Shown piece after piece: positions 13,001 through 23,229 of a stretch of 44,527 bases of DNA. The notes beneath the pieces were generated by a model. That model made no database searches and had not been told where the DNA came from. It worked only from the letters and a program-made list of their open reading frames with translations. The translations under genes and the position numbers were made by a program. Position 1 is the first letter of the stretch. Every line of letters starts with the position of its first letter. The stretch spans positions 1 to 44,527 of the forward strand of contig JAADVB010000157.1 of assembly GCA_023334545.1 (NCBI GenBank). Reading direction: 5' to 3'. This DNA is from Salisapilia sapeloensis (Eukaryota > Oomycota > Peronosporomycetes > Peronosporales > Salisapiliaceae).

Positions 13001-16000
13001 ACAGTGAACTACGACGTGGTAGTCAAGAGATTGCGCTCTGGAGCATGTACGGTGGTGGCAGGTTCTCTGACACAATCATTGCGACTGTCGTGCCGCGATA
13101 CATTTTGATCAATCGGACGAAGCAGACGATCAAGTATCGACAATCTGGTGTACCACAGACACATCACTTAAAGTCAGATGAAGTGCTTCCGTTCCATTGG
13201 CCAAGTGCTTCGAGAGATAAACTACTGGAAGTGACGTTGCTGCATAAATTCACTTGGAGCGGATGCTTCCGTATCAATTCACTCGGAACGACATACCTCA
13301 AGCTGCGTGAAAGTGGGAATCGAGCACACATTTACATCCTTCAGTGCCAGATCGAAATGATTGGAGGCTCTGTCGCACTTGTGTTCCGTGAAGAGTCTCG
13401 TCGCTTCCCTCCGTATCGTATCGACAACATGACGTCCTTCCGTATCAAGTTCAAACAGTCGAGTTGGGGTCAACCGTCGGACTTTGACGAGATTCCACCT
13501 CGGACGTCTACTCCGTATGCTTGGGACTTCCTAGATGCACCAGACAAGTCTTCCATGTCGTTAACGTCAAGTCAAGACCCGAACTTCCCTGTTATCTCTA
13601 GTTCAACATCTGCACGAGCTCTCGAAGTCCGATTTATGCGTGTCACGTCATCCACATCGATTGACAGCGGATCGGATAAGGATATCGTCGAGACTCGAGA
13701 GTATAATCTAGACAAGATGGCTTCTCACCGTCGCATCCAACTGCATCGATCACTTCCGTCTCAGCTGTTTGTTAAACCGGACTTGGAAGGCTACTTGCTG
13801 AAGAAGGACAATGTCCTCAAGTGGAACAAAAAGTACTTTAGATTATACGATCGGATCGTGTATTACTTTGCTAGTGACAAGGACCAGGAGCTGCTTGGTG
13901 TCATTGATCTTCGGTCTGGTTCGAATATGTCTGGCGCTGGGGGTGTGGCTATCTTTGAGAAAGCTGCGGAGGCTACTTCAAAAGGATTCTTGTCGATCAA
14001 TGGCTTTGTCTCTTCGACCTTTGGATCGATCTTTGGTACGAACTCGACAGCAAGATCACGACAGGATGAGAGTAATGAGATGGACGCTGAGAATGCTCGG
14101 ACAATTAGTCTCGTTCAGCATGCTGTGGCTCTGACGCAGTCGAGTATTCTATGTGAAGCCTCGGAGAACTTTGTTGGAGATGTGATGGCCACACGACGTC
14201 CGACAAGTGTTCCTATTAGTCAGAAAGGTTTTTATGTGAATGGAGAGGATCTAGTAGACTTCCTCGGACGAGAGATGGGCGTGTCGACGAGTAGTCAAGC
14301 TTCTGTAGCCGCACAGGACATGCTTGATCTAGGAATTCTGAAAGCTGTGGAGTTTGTCGACAGAAATAGTACAGGTTCTCGAAAGAGATCTGACTCCATA
14401 GCCTTTACAGAGTCGAAGCGTGCGTGGTACAGCATCGACTCTATCAACTTGGCTGTGGACGATGACTCGCTTGATTCGGAAGATAGCTACTCTACGACTC
14501 ATTCCATGTCAAAAAGTCAATTGTCCTCTTCTCAAAAGACGGAAACCACTGCATCCTCATCACAGTTCTCTATCATCACACCGACGAAAGTATATGAGCT
14601 CAAGGCCAAGTCTTCTCGACAAGCCAAGATGTGGATCCGCAAGTTGCGAAAGGCAGTGCGCGATAGTCAGCTGCAGAATGGAGCAAGTAACAATGCGTCT
14701 GATGATGGAGATGAAACTGCTTCGACTGTCACTTCTCGAACGACTCGTAGTGTAGCATCCAAGTCTAGATCCTACGTACAGACTGCCAAGACATATGTAA
14801 ACGTTCGTGTTCGAGCTGATGGACCGACGAAAGTCCTGGAGCTATTGGAAGGTGGAGAAGAAGACTTTGAAGACAAGGAAGGTAGTCGAAGTGAACCATC
14901 GAGTGTCTCGTCGACCTCTCCACATGCAGGTGAAGCGGCAGTGCGTCCGTCGTCACTTCCATTCCAAAACGGACTGTCGATACATGTACACATGGAGGGT
15001 TTTGGCATATCATGTGTCAATGAAGTACCAGTGGAACTTGTCTATGCTTATGTCGGTGGCATCAATGCGCACTACTCGAGGTTTAATGGGAAGATGCGGT
15101 TTAATCTGACTTTTGACAACATTCAAATGGATAACCAGACACCTGACGCGACGTTCCCCAAGCTCCTATGTCCGCGTATCGTAGCCAAGAGTACTGACAA
15201 GGCAAATGGCGACCAGGATGACGAGTCGATAGCACTTGCAGATAATAGCGAGATCTCAGTCACGAATGAAAGCGCTGAAGAGGGAGGTACAGGTATGATG
15301 GAAGACCAGAATGTGTTCATATGTGCCGACTGCAAATACCGTCAGTCGAATATCGCTGCTCTTCATTTTTGCTGCACTTGGTCGAATGAACAAGGCGCGA
15401 CAGACTACTTTGAGCACTGTTCATTCTGGCTGTATCCGATGATTACACAGTTGGATGAAGAGCTCCTTGTATCGTTGCGTAGTTTCACTCAAGCTCTAGC
15501 CATGTCTGCTGGGCAATTAAAGACACAGAATCGTGGTGGTGAAATACGTCTAAAGAGCGTTCCGATTGAAACGATGAAAGAAGCACTGTCAGAGTTTACG
15601 GACAACACCACGAGTGAAGACCTGAATCCGTTAAAGAGTCTTGGCGCCTATTCCGATACGTCCACTTCCTCGGCAGAAGCGAGAAAAGTTTACTTTGCGT
15701 TGCTTCATATTCATCCGATCGAATTCGATATTACTTTCCGCAGCGACGTCTTTCAGACAACGACCGCCGCGACGGTCACGTCGTTGCTCGAGTCCAAAGC
15801 AGAGGGCATTGTAACTGGACAAGATGGAACCATCACTGTGTCGGCTCGCATTGATCCTATCAAGGCACAGTCCGACTCAGAAATAGCTGCGTCGTGGGCT
15901 ATTCCTAGTCTCGCAATGCACGTACCTGACTTGGACAATGCTCCCTTACGTCTGAACGCGTTGATGATCGAGCATGCATTTGGTACCAGTGGCGACCTCG

Positions 16001-18003
16001 TTGGACGCGTCACAAAGTACTACACTCGACAGCTCTGGCGTCAACTGCACAAGATCATGGGTTCGTTCGACTTCTTGGGCAATCCTGTCGGGTTCTTAGA
16101 TCACATCGGTACCGGTGTACGAGACTTTGTCTACGAGCCACTTGAAGGACTCAAGGTGGGAGGCAAGGGGCTTAGTCGTGGACTTGCAAAAGGCACAGCG
16201 AGTCTCGTGTCGAATACGGTGGACGGTACCGTTAACGTTGTGAGTAAAATCTCCGGAACGTTTGGACAAGGACTAGCGACAATGAGTCTTGATGACCATT
16301 ACCAACAGATTCGAGCTCGAGCAAGAAGGCGGCATGTCCGAGGTATCAAGGAAGGACTCGCACAGGGGTCACGTGAGCTTGGACTCGGTGTCTATGAAGG
16401 TGTGACTGGGCTCGTGCTTGGACCTATGCGCGGCGTTCAGGAGAATGGTGCTATCGGCTTAGTCATGGGTACGATGACAGGCATCATCGGTCTACCGATG
16501 AAACCTGTAGCAGGTATCTTCGACTTTGCCTCACGTGCGACGCAGGGTGTACACAGTCGATCGCTTCATAGCGGCCGTGACATGCGACGAGTGCGACGTC
16601 CTCGAGTCTTTGGTCGTTATAATGAACTGACAATCTACAAGGAAGCAGACACGGTAGCACATGAACTCTTGCGGAAGACGGCGGGTGGTAAATTCGCTGA
16701 AGAGAAGATCGTCTTCTACTATAACATCGTGCAGATGGTCCCTGGGTCCATGCTTACGCAAGAAGCGCGAGAGAAGAAGGGCACAGGTAATAGTTCACGA
16801 GCGTTAGTGGATCCAAACAAGGCGAAGAAGAATGCCAAGTCGAAACGCAGGAAGAAACTCATGTACGAGGTGATCTTCTATAAGAAGAAGCTAGGATTAG
16901 ATCTCGAGACGGACTTTTACTGCGAAGATGTGACGGTCAAGTCTTTCACAGGAAAGAAGGACAGTATCACGATTGTCACCCAGATAGAAGCTGGCCAACG
17001 TGTACTAAAGGAAGGAGATGTCGTAATTGCTGTAGGAGACGTAGATGTCCGTGGTATTGGTTTCCACGAAACGCTTGCTTTGATGCGAGGTGCTGCGAGA
17101 CCGGTCAAGATAGCATTTGAAAGTCTGGAAGAAGTGACGAGCAAAAAGAAGGAGAAGGAAGCAAAGGATAGAGCTGGAAATGCCAGTCTCGAGTCTGTTG
17201 ATAATGAACTTGCTGTCCAGTTGGAGCACTGGCTCATCGTAACGGAGCAACGTGCTTTATACGTCAATGTCGGGTCGTATGCTAAGCCACAGGTCGAGTG
17301 GATGACACCTTTGAGGTACATCTACGATGTCGATTGGACACCGGACTCAGATGCTGTGTCGCTTCGCTTAAGCGTCGGTGTTGATAGTCTACCTGCAGGT
17401 CCTCAATTACTTCCGACTACGTCGTTGAAAGTTGTGGATGCGCATGAAAAGGATATGAATGTCTTCCTGAATGTCATGTGGCACAGCTTTAACTCTGCTA
17501 TCGCAGAGGAACAGGAGCTCTGGCCGTCCGACACGACTGTCAACAGCTACTTGCTCAAGAAAGGTGGCTTCACAACGGTCCGGCGGTGGTTTGTGCTGAA
17601 CCGGAGGTGTTTATACTACTTCTCGACCAAGAAAGAGCTTCGAGGTATCATACCGTTGGGTGACGTACTGGTTGAGACGGATGACAAACCGGATGCACTA
17701 TCACTTCGTATCTCGAATGCATCAATGCACCAGCCGTTGATCATGCTGCAGATGGATGGTGGTCAGCTTGTTGAGCGTGTGCAGAAAGACATGGTCCTGC
17801 AGGCACATAACAAGAAAGAGTTCAAGATGTGGGAAACGTCATTGGCGAAAGTAACTGGAAAGACAAACTACAGTGCTCGGAATAAGCGATCAAAGGCTTC
17901 CAAGTTGGAGATTGGATGTAGGTCGACGCCAGAGGAAGTCGTTGCGCCACTTGTGGGCGCACTTCAGAAAGCTATTGAGGTGTTTAACACAAAGAGACCA
18001 TAA
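4091..18003 (+). CDS. VPS13: VPS13 bridge-like lipid transfer protein, multi-domain
   Basis: Two exons, 4091-4549 and 4609-18003; the 59-nt intron has a GCTAAC branch site. The product is 4617 residues. VPS13 proteins channel bulk glycerolipids between membranes at contact sites. In order: N-terminal chorein helix and groove start (MLQRAVAVLLQRLLGKVVL); an acidic run near residue 360; a coiled coil near 1220-1300; a C-x2-C-x2-HH patch near 1461; six adaptor-binding (VAB) type repeats around N-R/H-T/S motifs near residues 1899, 2043, 2271, 2389, 2987 and 3088; a C2 domain near 2465-2580 between repeats four and five; a PH domain starting near 3210 with a long insert; the Gly-rich VPS13 C-terminal helical region near 4004-4150; a PDZ-like domain near 4237-4330; and a final PH domain near 4464-4570. 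The start at 4091 gives the expected N-terminus; an upstream in-frame ATG is less likely. Confidence 0.95.
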
Positions 18004-18351
18004 ACGTAGTTGTGCTTTCAAATCAAGTCCTTGAACGTAAGACTAGCTATCTATAAGAACATAAGATTGCTCTGCCTGTGCTGTGGTAATCTAGTTTTCG
18101 CTTCTACAGAACATTTTTTAGTATAAATGAACTGTAAGACTATCTAAGAATCTTGTAAGTGACTTCTTTTGGTTTATAATGAATTTATGGAGCTAGTCTG
18201 TATTTATGATTGTCGAGTGGCAGGTAGACAAGTAATTACCCTGGAGAAAGAGGTACAGAAATCGCAACTTGAATCCAAGTATCGATGGCTAAAATGTTGC
18301 ACGAACGTCTTCCGAGACGCGAATAAGAAGTTTTCAAGCGTAGTACTCCTC
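18004..18351. other. Intergenic region between VPS13 and the ATG14-like gene
   Basis: These 348 bases follow the VPS13 stop and precede the chosen ATG14 start. They are AT-rich and hold no recognised motif. The ATG14 frame stays open upstream of 18352, with an in-frame ATG at 18187, so part of this stretch could be coding if that start is used. It is probably the VPS13 3' end plus the ATG14 promoter. Confidence 0.4.
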
Positions 18352-19478
18352 ATGGAAGTCTGCGGTGTTTGTCGACGTTCTCGTCATGAATTGTCATGTC
18401 CAGACTGCGTAGCAAAGCAACTGCAGAAACGAAAAGTCATGGTAGCTGGATTACAAGCGGATGTCGCGGTCTTACGCAAGAAAGCGTACACTCAATTGCG
18501 GGTATGTCTATCCTTGAACCGTGCTCTGCATATATCGCTTACGAATTGCATCGCAGTCAAGAGATGAGATTTTACAAGAAGAAGCAGCTTTGGCGAAACG
18601 TATGAAAGAAGTCGAAGCTCTTACAGCTCAAGTGCTTCGTACTCGTGAACAACTTTGTTCAGGTACTACGATGCATATCCGTCTACTTTATTATGTTTGC
18701 ATTGATAAACATTTATCATTAGAACGGATTGCCGTCGTGGAACAGACGTCTCGCTTGGAAAATATATCAGAGGATCTGGAGGATGTCCAAGACGGTCTAA
18801 AGAGTCAAAGCAATCGACCAGAAACAATTCATGCTCCCATCCTCCAGAGCCTTGATCTTCAGATTGAAGCTGCTCAAACCGTACCTTGTCTGCTTAGGGA
18901 ATACTGTCAGAAAGATGTCTAACTCGTGCTTTGTCTAGCATGCTGCAACGATTCGAGGTGACAAACTTCGAGAGCTTTTCGCTCTGTTCGCGCTTACACC
19001 TGATGATACTTCCAAGTACACTCGTACGATCATGTCTCTTCCTCTCCCAGTCTCCGGTATCTACGATCAAGTCCCACCAGAGGTAGTTTCCGCAGCTCTG
19101 GGTAAAATCATCCATTTGCTCCGTCTTGTATCTCCTCACCTCGGTCTATCGTTTCCCCATCCGATGGAGTTCGAAGGCTCTTTCTCGACCATCGGAAGCA
19201 CCAACGAAGGCGCCGGTTGCCACACTTTATATCCCGATGGTACATTAGGCTTCCATCGTGGTCTCCAAATGCTACGAGAGAACATCCATTTCTTCTGTCA
19301 GACACAAGGTGTCGCGCTGGAGAAACTCCATCCGACAGATATCCTCGGCAATCTCCTTCAAGCCTACGAATCTCCTGGCTTTGGTACCTACTTCCATCAA
19401 CACACCAAAACGTCTTCCAATGTCCATGAAAACGATGCGATGGACAATAGTACTGAAATCCTGCCGAACTATTCCTAA
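18352..19478 (+). CDS. ATG14/UVRAG-like subunit of the autophagy PI3-kinase complex
   Basis: Four exons, 18352-18501, 18557-18662, 18723-18880 and 18939-19478, encode 317 residues; the introns are 55, 60 and 58 nt, the last with a CTAAC branch site. The N-terminus has a Cys quartet (C4, C7, C16, C19; CGVC then CPDC), as in the ATG14/Barkor zinc-knuckle, followed by a Lys/Glu/Leu-rich coiled coil over roughly residues 25-140. The second half contains LPLPVSG, similar to the GLPLP-type block that opens the BARA-like domain of UVRAG/ATG14 proteins, then a region with IHLLRLVSPHLGLSFPHPM. ATG14 brings Vps34-Beclin 1 to the ER for phagophore nucleation; UVRAG/Vps38 is the endosomal alternative. 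The N-terminal Cys motif favours ATG14. An upstream in-frame ATG at 18187 is possible but places the Cys motif unusually deep. Confidence 0.7.
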
Positions 19479-19522
19479 TCAAAACAACTTCTTTGTGAGC
19501 AAACAAGCTTATTCTTTTAAAC

Positions 19523-20538
19523 CTATCCAAAGGGAGTGATGGGTGCAGTTGCAGTCGTCTGTTCCTCATGACTCAACTCGAGACATTGATGCTTGAGCGA
19601 AGACAATTTCTCTCGAATCAAATCCAAGGCACAGATGACTACTTCCTCCGGTCTCAACTGTCCTGTCGTTTCGACGGAAAAGATGAACTTATCCTCTCGC
19701 ATGCGAACGGTCACGGCTGCATCGTCCTCCGGATTGTCCTTGAACGTATTCGCGACACCCACACATTCCATGCAGTACATGCACCGCATCGGATCCGCGA
19801 CTGTCACCTGTTCGTAGTTCTCATCCGTCTCAAACACTTCTGTCGGACAGCTCTTGTATAACTCTGCCTTTTGTTCAGGAGCCAATGCCCCGAGAACAGC
19901 CTGGTTGAGGCTGATGATCGGGTCGTACATGAACGTCGCGACGGCCACTGGTGACCACTTGGCATGTTCCTTTCCGATTCCCTACATCCAATCTTGTTAG
20001 TACTAGTGCTCTGGTTATGTCGAGTATGAATTAGTACGAGTTTGGCGATGGCAGACAGCCGCAATCGTTGCCCAGGTCCGAGTTTCGTGATGATGACACC
20101 AGTGTCTTGCGTGTTATTCAGCTCTTCTTCCGAAGAAAAGCTTACAGGTTTAATGTATGGATCTTGAGACCGTAGATCTTCACTCGTGACCGATACAATG
20201 TCATTCGCAAGCACATCGAGTGTGAACTCGACGGAGCAATTGGGACAATGCTCGTCACAGTCACAATCTTGCGAATAGACAAATCGTTGACGGAAGTTGT
20301 CGAGACCGCCATCAAAGAACAGTGGGATCATACCAAGTCGGTGGGCTAGGAATTCATCCGTCATAACCGTCGTATTAATATCGATGGTCACGAGGTCAAT
20401 CGCTAATGTCGGTACTTCTGCGATCATGACTCGACGGAGGGCGTTCGCGACACTTGCATCCGTTTCAGCAAGCTCGAACTTGATGAAATCATCACGTAGT
20501 TCGAGTACATCGACCTTGGGAAACCGAGGATGAGGCAT
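19523..20538 (-). CDS. RPB3: RNA polymerase II subunit RPB3
   Basis: Two exons, 20538-20038 and 19981-19523, separated by a 56-nt GT-AG intron, give 319 residues. RPB3 is the alpha-like subunit that pairs with RPB11 to nucleate assembly of RNA polymerase II in the nucleus. The N-terminal dimerisation region reads FELAETDASVANALRRVMIA, followed by EVPTLAIDLV and DEFLAHRLGMIPL. The zinc loop with Cys 92, 94, 98 and 101 (CDCDEHCPNC) matches RPB3 and separates it from the RPC40/RPAC1 paralogue. The C-terminal half has the conserved KWSPVA and FSVETTGQLRPEEVV. It converges with the ATG14-like gene, with 44 bases between the stops. No key residue is missing. Confidence 0.95.
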
Positions 20539-20807
20539 CTTACGTCGAGACGGAGGAAAAAAGACCCGATATGGTTTTGGTGTTGGGCAAAGGTGTCCAG
20601 GCGTACTGTTACTGATATGTTAAACAAGACAAGCCAGCCTTCCAGTCGTCTCGTTTTATTAGGTATTCTGGAGGAAACGCCTCTTTCCTTCTAGGTGATA
20701 TGGAGCTATAGATATACTTTATTCAGGTGCGTAGAATGTGGTGGAAAGTAGGTGAATAAAGAGTGGAATGGTTTGGATTTGGTGATTAGATCTACGTGGA
20801 ATAGTCA

Positions 20808-20832
20808 CTTGGTTCGATTATAGTGAACCAAG
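20808..20832. repeat. Perfect 8-bp inverted repeat spanning the Derlin stop codon
   Basis: CTTGGTTC (20808-20815) and GAACCAAG (20825-20832) form a perfect 8-bp stem with a 9-nt loop. The Derlin stop codon (20818-20820, minus strand) lies inside the loop. It would form in the mRNA as well as in DNA. Function is unknown. Confidence 0.55.
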
Positions 20833-21801
20833 AGGTCGACCTGTACCCCACGCGTACCCTCCGCCTGTATTCGCACCGCCTTGCCCTGGTTGCCGCGTTG
20901 CTCCAATGATGCTGGGACCTCCTGGCGCTTGGTCTTGCATCGGGAACATATTGACACTGTTTCCATCTCGTTCATTAGAAATAAATTCGACTTGTGAGGA
21001 TTAAAAGCATACAAGATGGAAGGTGTTTGGATGACGTTCCAGCCTTTTGTCTCGGGTAGTACTTCGAGTAAAAAGTAGTATAGATGTCCGGCGATGACAC
21101 CAAAAATGTCCATCATCGGGTTGCCACCCACCAATACCGTGAACGCAATCAATGCCCATGGTAGATATAGTCCTTGGAACTGGAAACCTACACGTTTACA
21201 CGTATTAGGCACTGTCAGTTGTTTTTACATGCAGGTTAAGTACCCCAGATGCTGACAGGAGCAGTCGGATTGCGACGACTCCAGACGTAGACCATCATGA
21301 AGATGAGAGGTGTACCGAGGAATGGTAATTGCATAAAGAATGCAACAATCTACTCGATATAACCACTTTCAGACATACTGTAACTATAATTCAAAAGATA
21401 TACTACATACCCATAAAACACAGGCACCAAAGAAGAGCATGAAGGCATAGTCGGCACTAGGATTGCCTCCACTCGGGAACGGGTCCTGTTCCAATCGACT
21501 AGAGTAGTTCGTCCTGTCATATTCCCACATCAGTGAAACACATATACGCCAGATACATAGCTACATCTTACAAGATCATGAGCTGCATGAGGAATGGGAA
21601 GCCAAAGCTGCCAAGGTAGATAAAGTTCGTCACGAGCCGCCAGAGATGGAATTTGTACCAGATCAGACCGAAATCGAGGTACAGCGACACGGGATCAATA
21701 AGACCAACGGCAGAAAGCAATGTCGTAAGTAGACATGCCGTCAAGTAGTTGCGTGTAACTACTGGAAGCGAATAATACCAATCCTCGATACCTTGTGCCA
21801 T
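20818..21801 (-). CDS. Derlin family ER membrane protein
   Basis: Five exons, 21801-21572, 21513-21411, 21349-21244, 21187-21013 and 20956-20818; introns 58, 61, 56 and 56 nt, frame preserved, 250 residues. Derlins are rhomboid-fold pseudoproteases that pull misfolded proteins out of the ER for degradation (ERAD). The N-terminus MAQGIEDWYYSLPVVTRNYL and the block LIWYKFHLWRLVTNFIYLG match Derlin-1/2 closely. Further spans follow, including ACVLWIVAFFMQLPFLGTPL and LYLPWALIAFTVLVGG, plus the cytosolic PETKGWNVIQTPS block. The tail is Gly/Pro/Gln-rich and ends GRPLGSL, which may replace the usual SHP p97-binding box. Derlin-1 versus Derlin-2 cannot be decided. The stop codon sits in the loop of an 8-bp hairpin. 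Confidence 0.92.
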
Positions 21802-21906
21802 GGTACGCGTCGCTCTGTCCAGATTCTTGTCGGTCCAGAAAGAATGCTCTCTTCGACTTTATATAGTGAGACAATCTGATTACACCAAGTAGCAAATCAA
21901 GTGTCA

Positions 21907-22724
21907 ATGGGGGACGTCGAGGGAGCTCTACGAGGAGCAGAGGCGCACTCCAAGCCTCGCCGAGCAGTGTACTTGACCGGGTTTGGCAAATTTGGAGATA
22001 TTGAAGAGAATCCTACGACGGAATTGGTGCAAGAACTAGCTGACGATGTGAACGTCACGGAGGCCGTCGTGCTCGAGACGTCTGCAGGAGGTAAGTCGTT
22101 GTTTAGTAGTGCTGTGATCCTCTTTATAATTTTTTATGTGCAGGGTCGATGGAGATGTTGCAGCCATTGCGTGAAAAAGCAGAGGTGTGCTCATTATGAT
22201 CGATTTTGATGCGTTTGAATGATGCTTAGAGGAAGTGTAGGCAGACTCCAACCCATGCATTTTTGTTCACTTGGGTGTAGCTGCCAGTGCGACAATGTTG
22301 CGGTTGGAACAGTGTGGCTATAATGTTGCAGACTTTCGTATTCCAGACGAGCGAGGATGGCAAGCTGATAAGGAAGTGATCCTTGAAGGAGAAGAGAATG
22401 CTTTGGAAACGCATGTGCCGCTAGAGCATCTACTTCCGTTCTTGCAGGAGAAGTCGGATGTGCTCATGAAAATCTCGACAGACCCTGGGCGCTACATTTG
22501 CAACTACGTATACTTCCACTCTCTTGTCTGGGCCGAAAAGATGAAGACAAATGGTCGTGACAATGTAAGTTTCTAGTGACTTGTATCCTTGCTGTTGAGA
22601 TGACTGATGATGCATGCACTAGTGCCTAGCACTCTTCGTTCACGTGCCTCAGTTCACGGAGATATCGAAAGAGAATCAAGTGTCTGTCCTCCGCCTTCTC
22701 CTCGAATGGCTTTCTGCCCTTTAA
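21907..22724 (+). CDS. Pyroglutamyl-peptidase I (peptidase family C15)
   Basis: Four exons, 21907-22090, 22144-22184, 22241-22564 and 22623-22724, encode 216 residues, the normal length. Introns are 53, 56 and 58 nt. The enzyme is a cytosolic cysteine peptidase that removes N-terminal pyroglutamate from peptides. Visible family blocks are YLTGFGKFGDIEENPT at the N-terminus, IFVHLGVAA, FRIPDERGWQ, the nucleophile block STDPGRYICNYVYF with the catalytic Cys at about residue 162, and LALFVHVP with the catalytic His at about 190. The start is the ATG at 21907. It is divergently transcribed from the Derlin gene with about 105 bp between the two start codons, so they probably share a promoter region. 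Confidence 0.92.
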
Positions 22725-23229
22725 GACCAATACAAACAAGTCTTGTCTCGACATGTCATGTCAAAAGAATCTCCATACCAAGTACAAGTCTAAGCATCCG
22801 ACGACGTCTATCACAGTATGAAAGGGATATGAAAACGAATTCATTTGATTGGATGCACTCGCCCAATCGACTCTTTCCAGACCACTTTTATACTCCTTGA
22901 TTGGTAGAAAAGTAAGGCTCGATTTTGACTGGAGCTAACTCGACGAAGGTCGTTCACATCGAGCAAACGCAGGCGAGACACACGAGTGGCTTTCGACGCT
23001 ACTCGTTCCATATACTTCATCAAGCGTACGCAATTCACTTGAGCTTCTATTCTGCGCGTGCAAGCCTGCTGCGGCCATGTCGACACGATCCTTGAGGTTT
23101 CTCAGAGTCGTGGACGGCCACTGGAGTGCCAAGCGCCATAACACTAGCCACATCGTAACGCTACTACGTCCATAGGCGACACAGACCTCTTGTACTAGAC
23201 ACACCTAGCACACTCTATCCTTATCGATC
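22725..23229. other. Intergenic region before the LARP4-like gene; no supported gene
   Basis: About 505 bases. Two overlapping minus-strand ORFs of 81 and 89 codons occur (22841-23086 and 22935-23204) in different frames, but neither resembles a known family and no intron joins them convincingly. The stretch probably contains the peptidase 3' end and the promoter of the La-motif gene. Confidence 0.35.

Noticed and set aside
20808-20832. GGTTCGA within the Derlin hairpin considered as a tRNA T-loop
   Set aside because: No acceptor, D or anticodon arms can be folded around it.
22841-23204. Two overlapping minus-strand ORFs upstream of the LARP4-like gene
   Set aside because: Different frames, no family match, no convincing intron, and they occupy the likely promoter.
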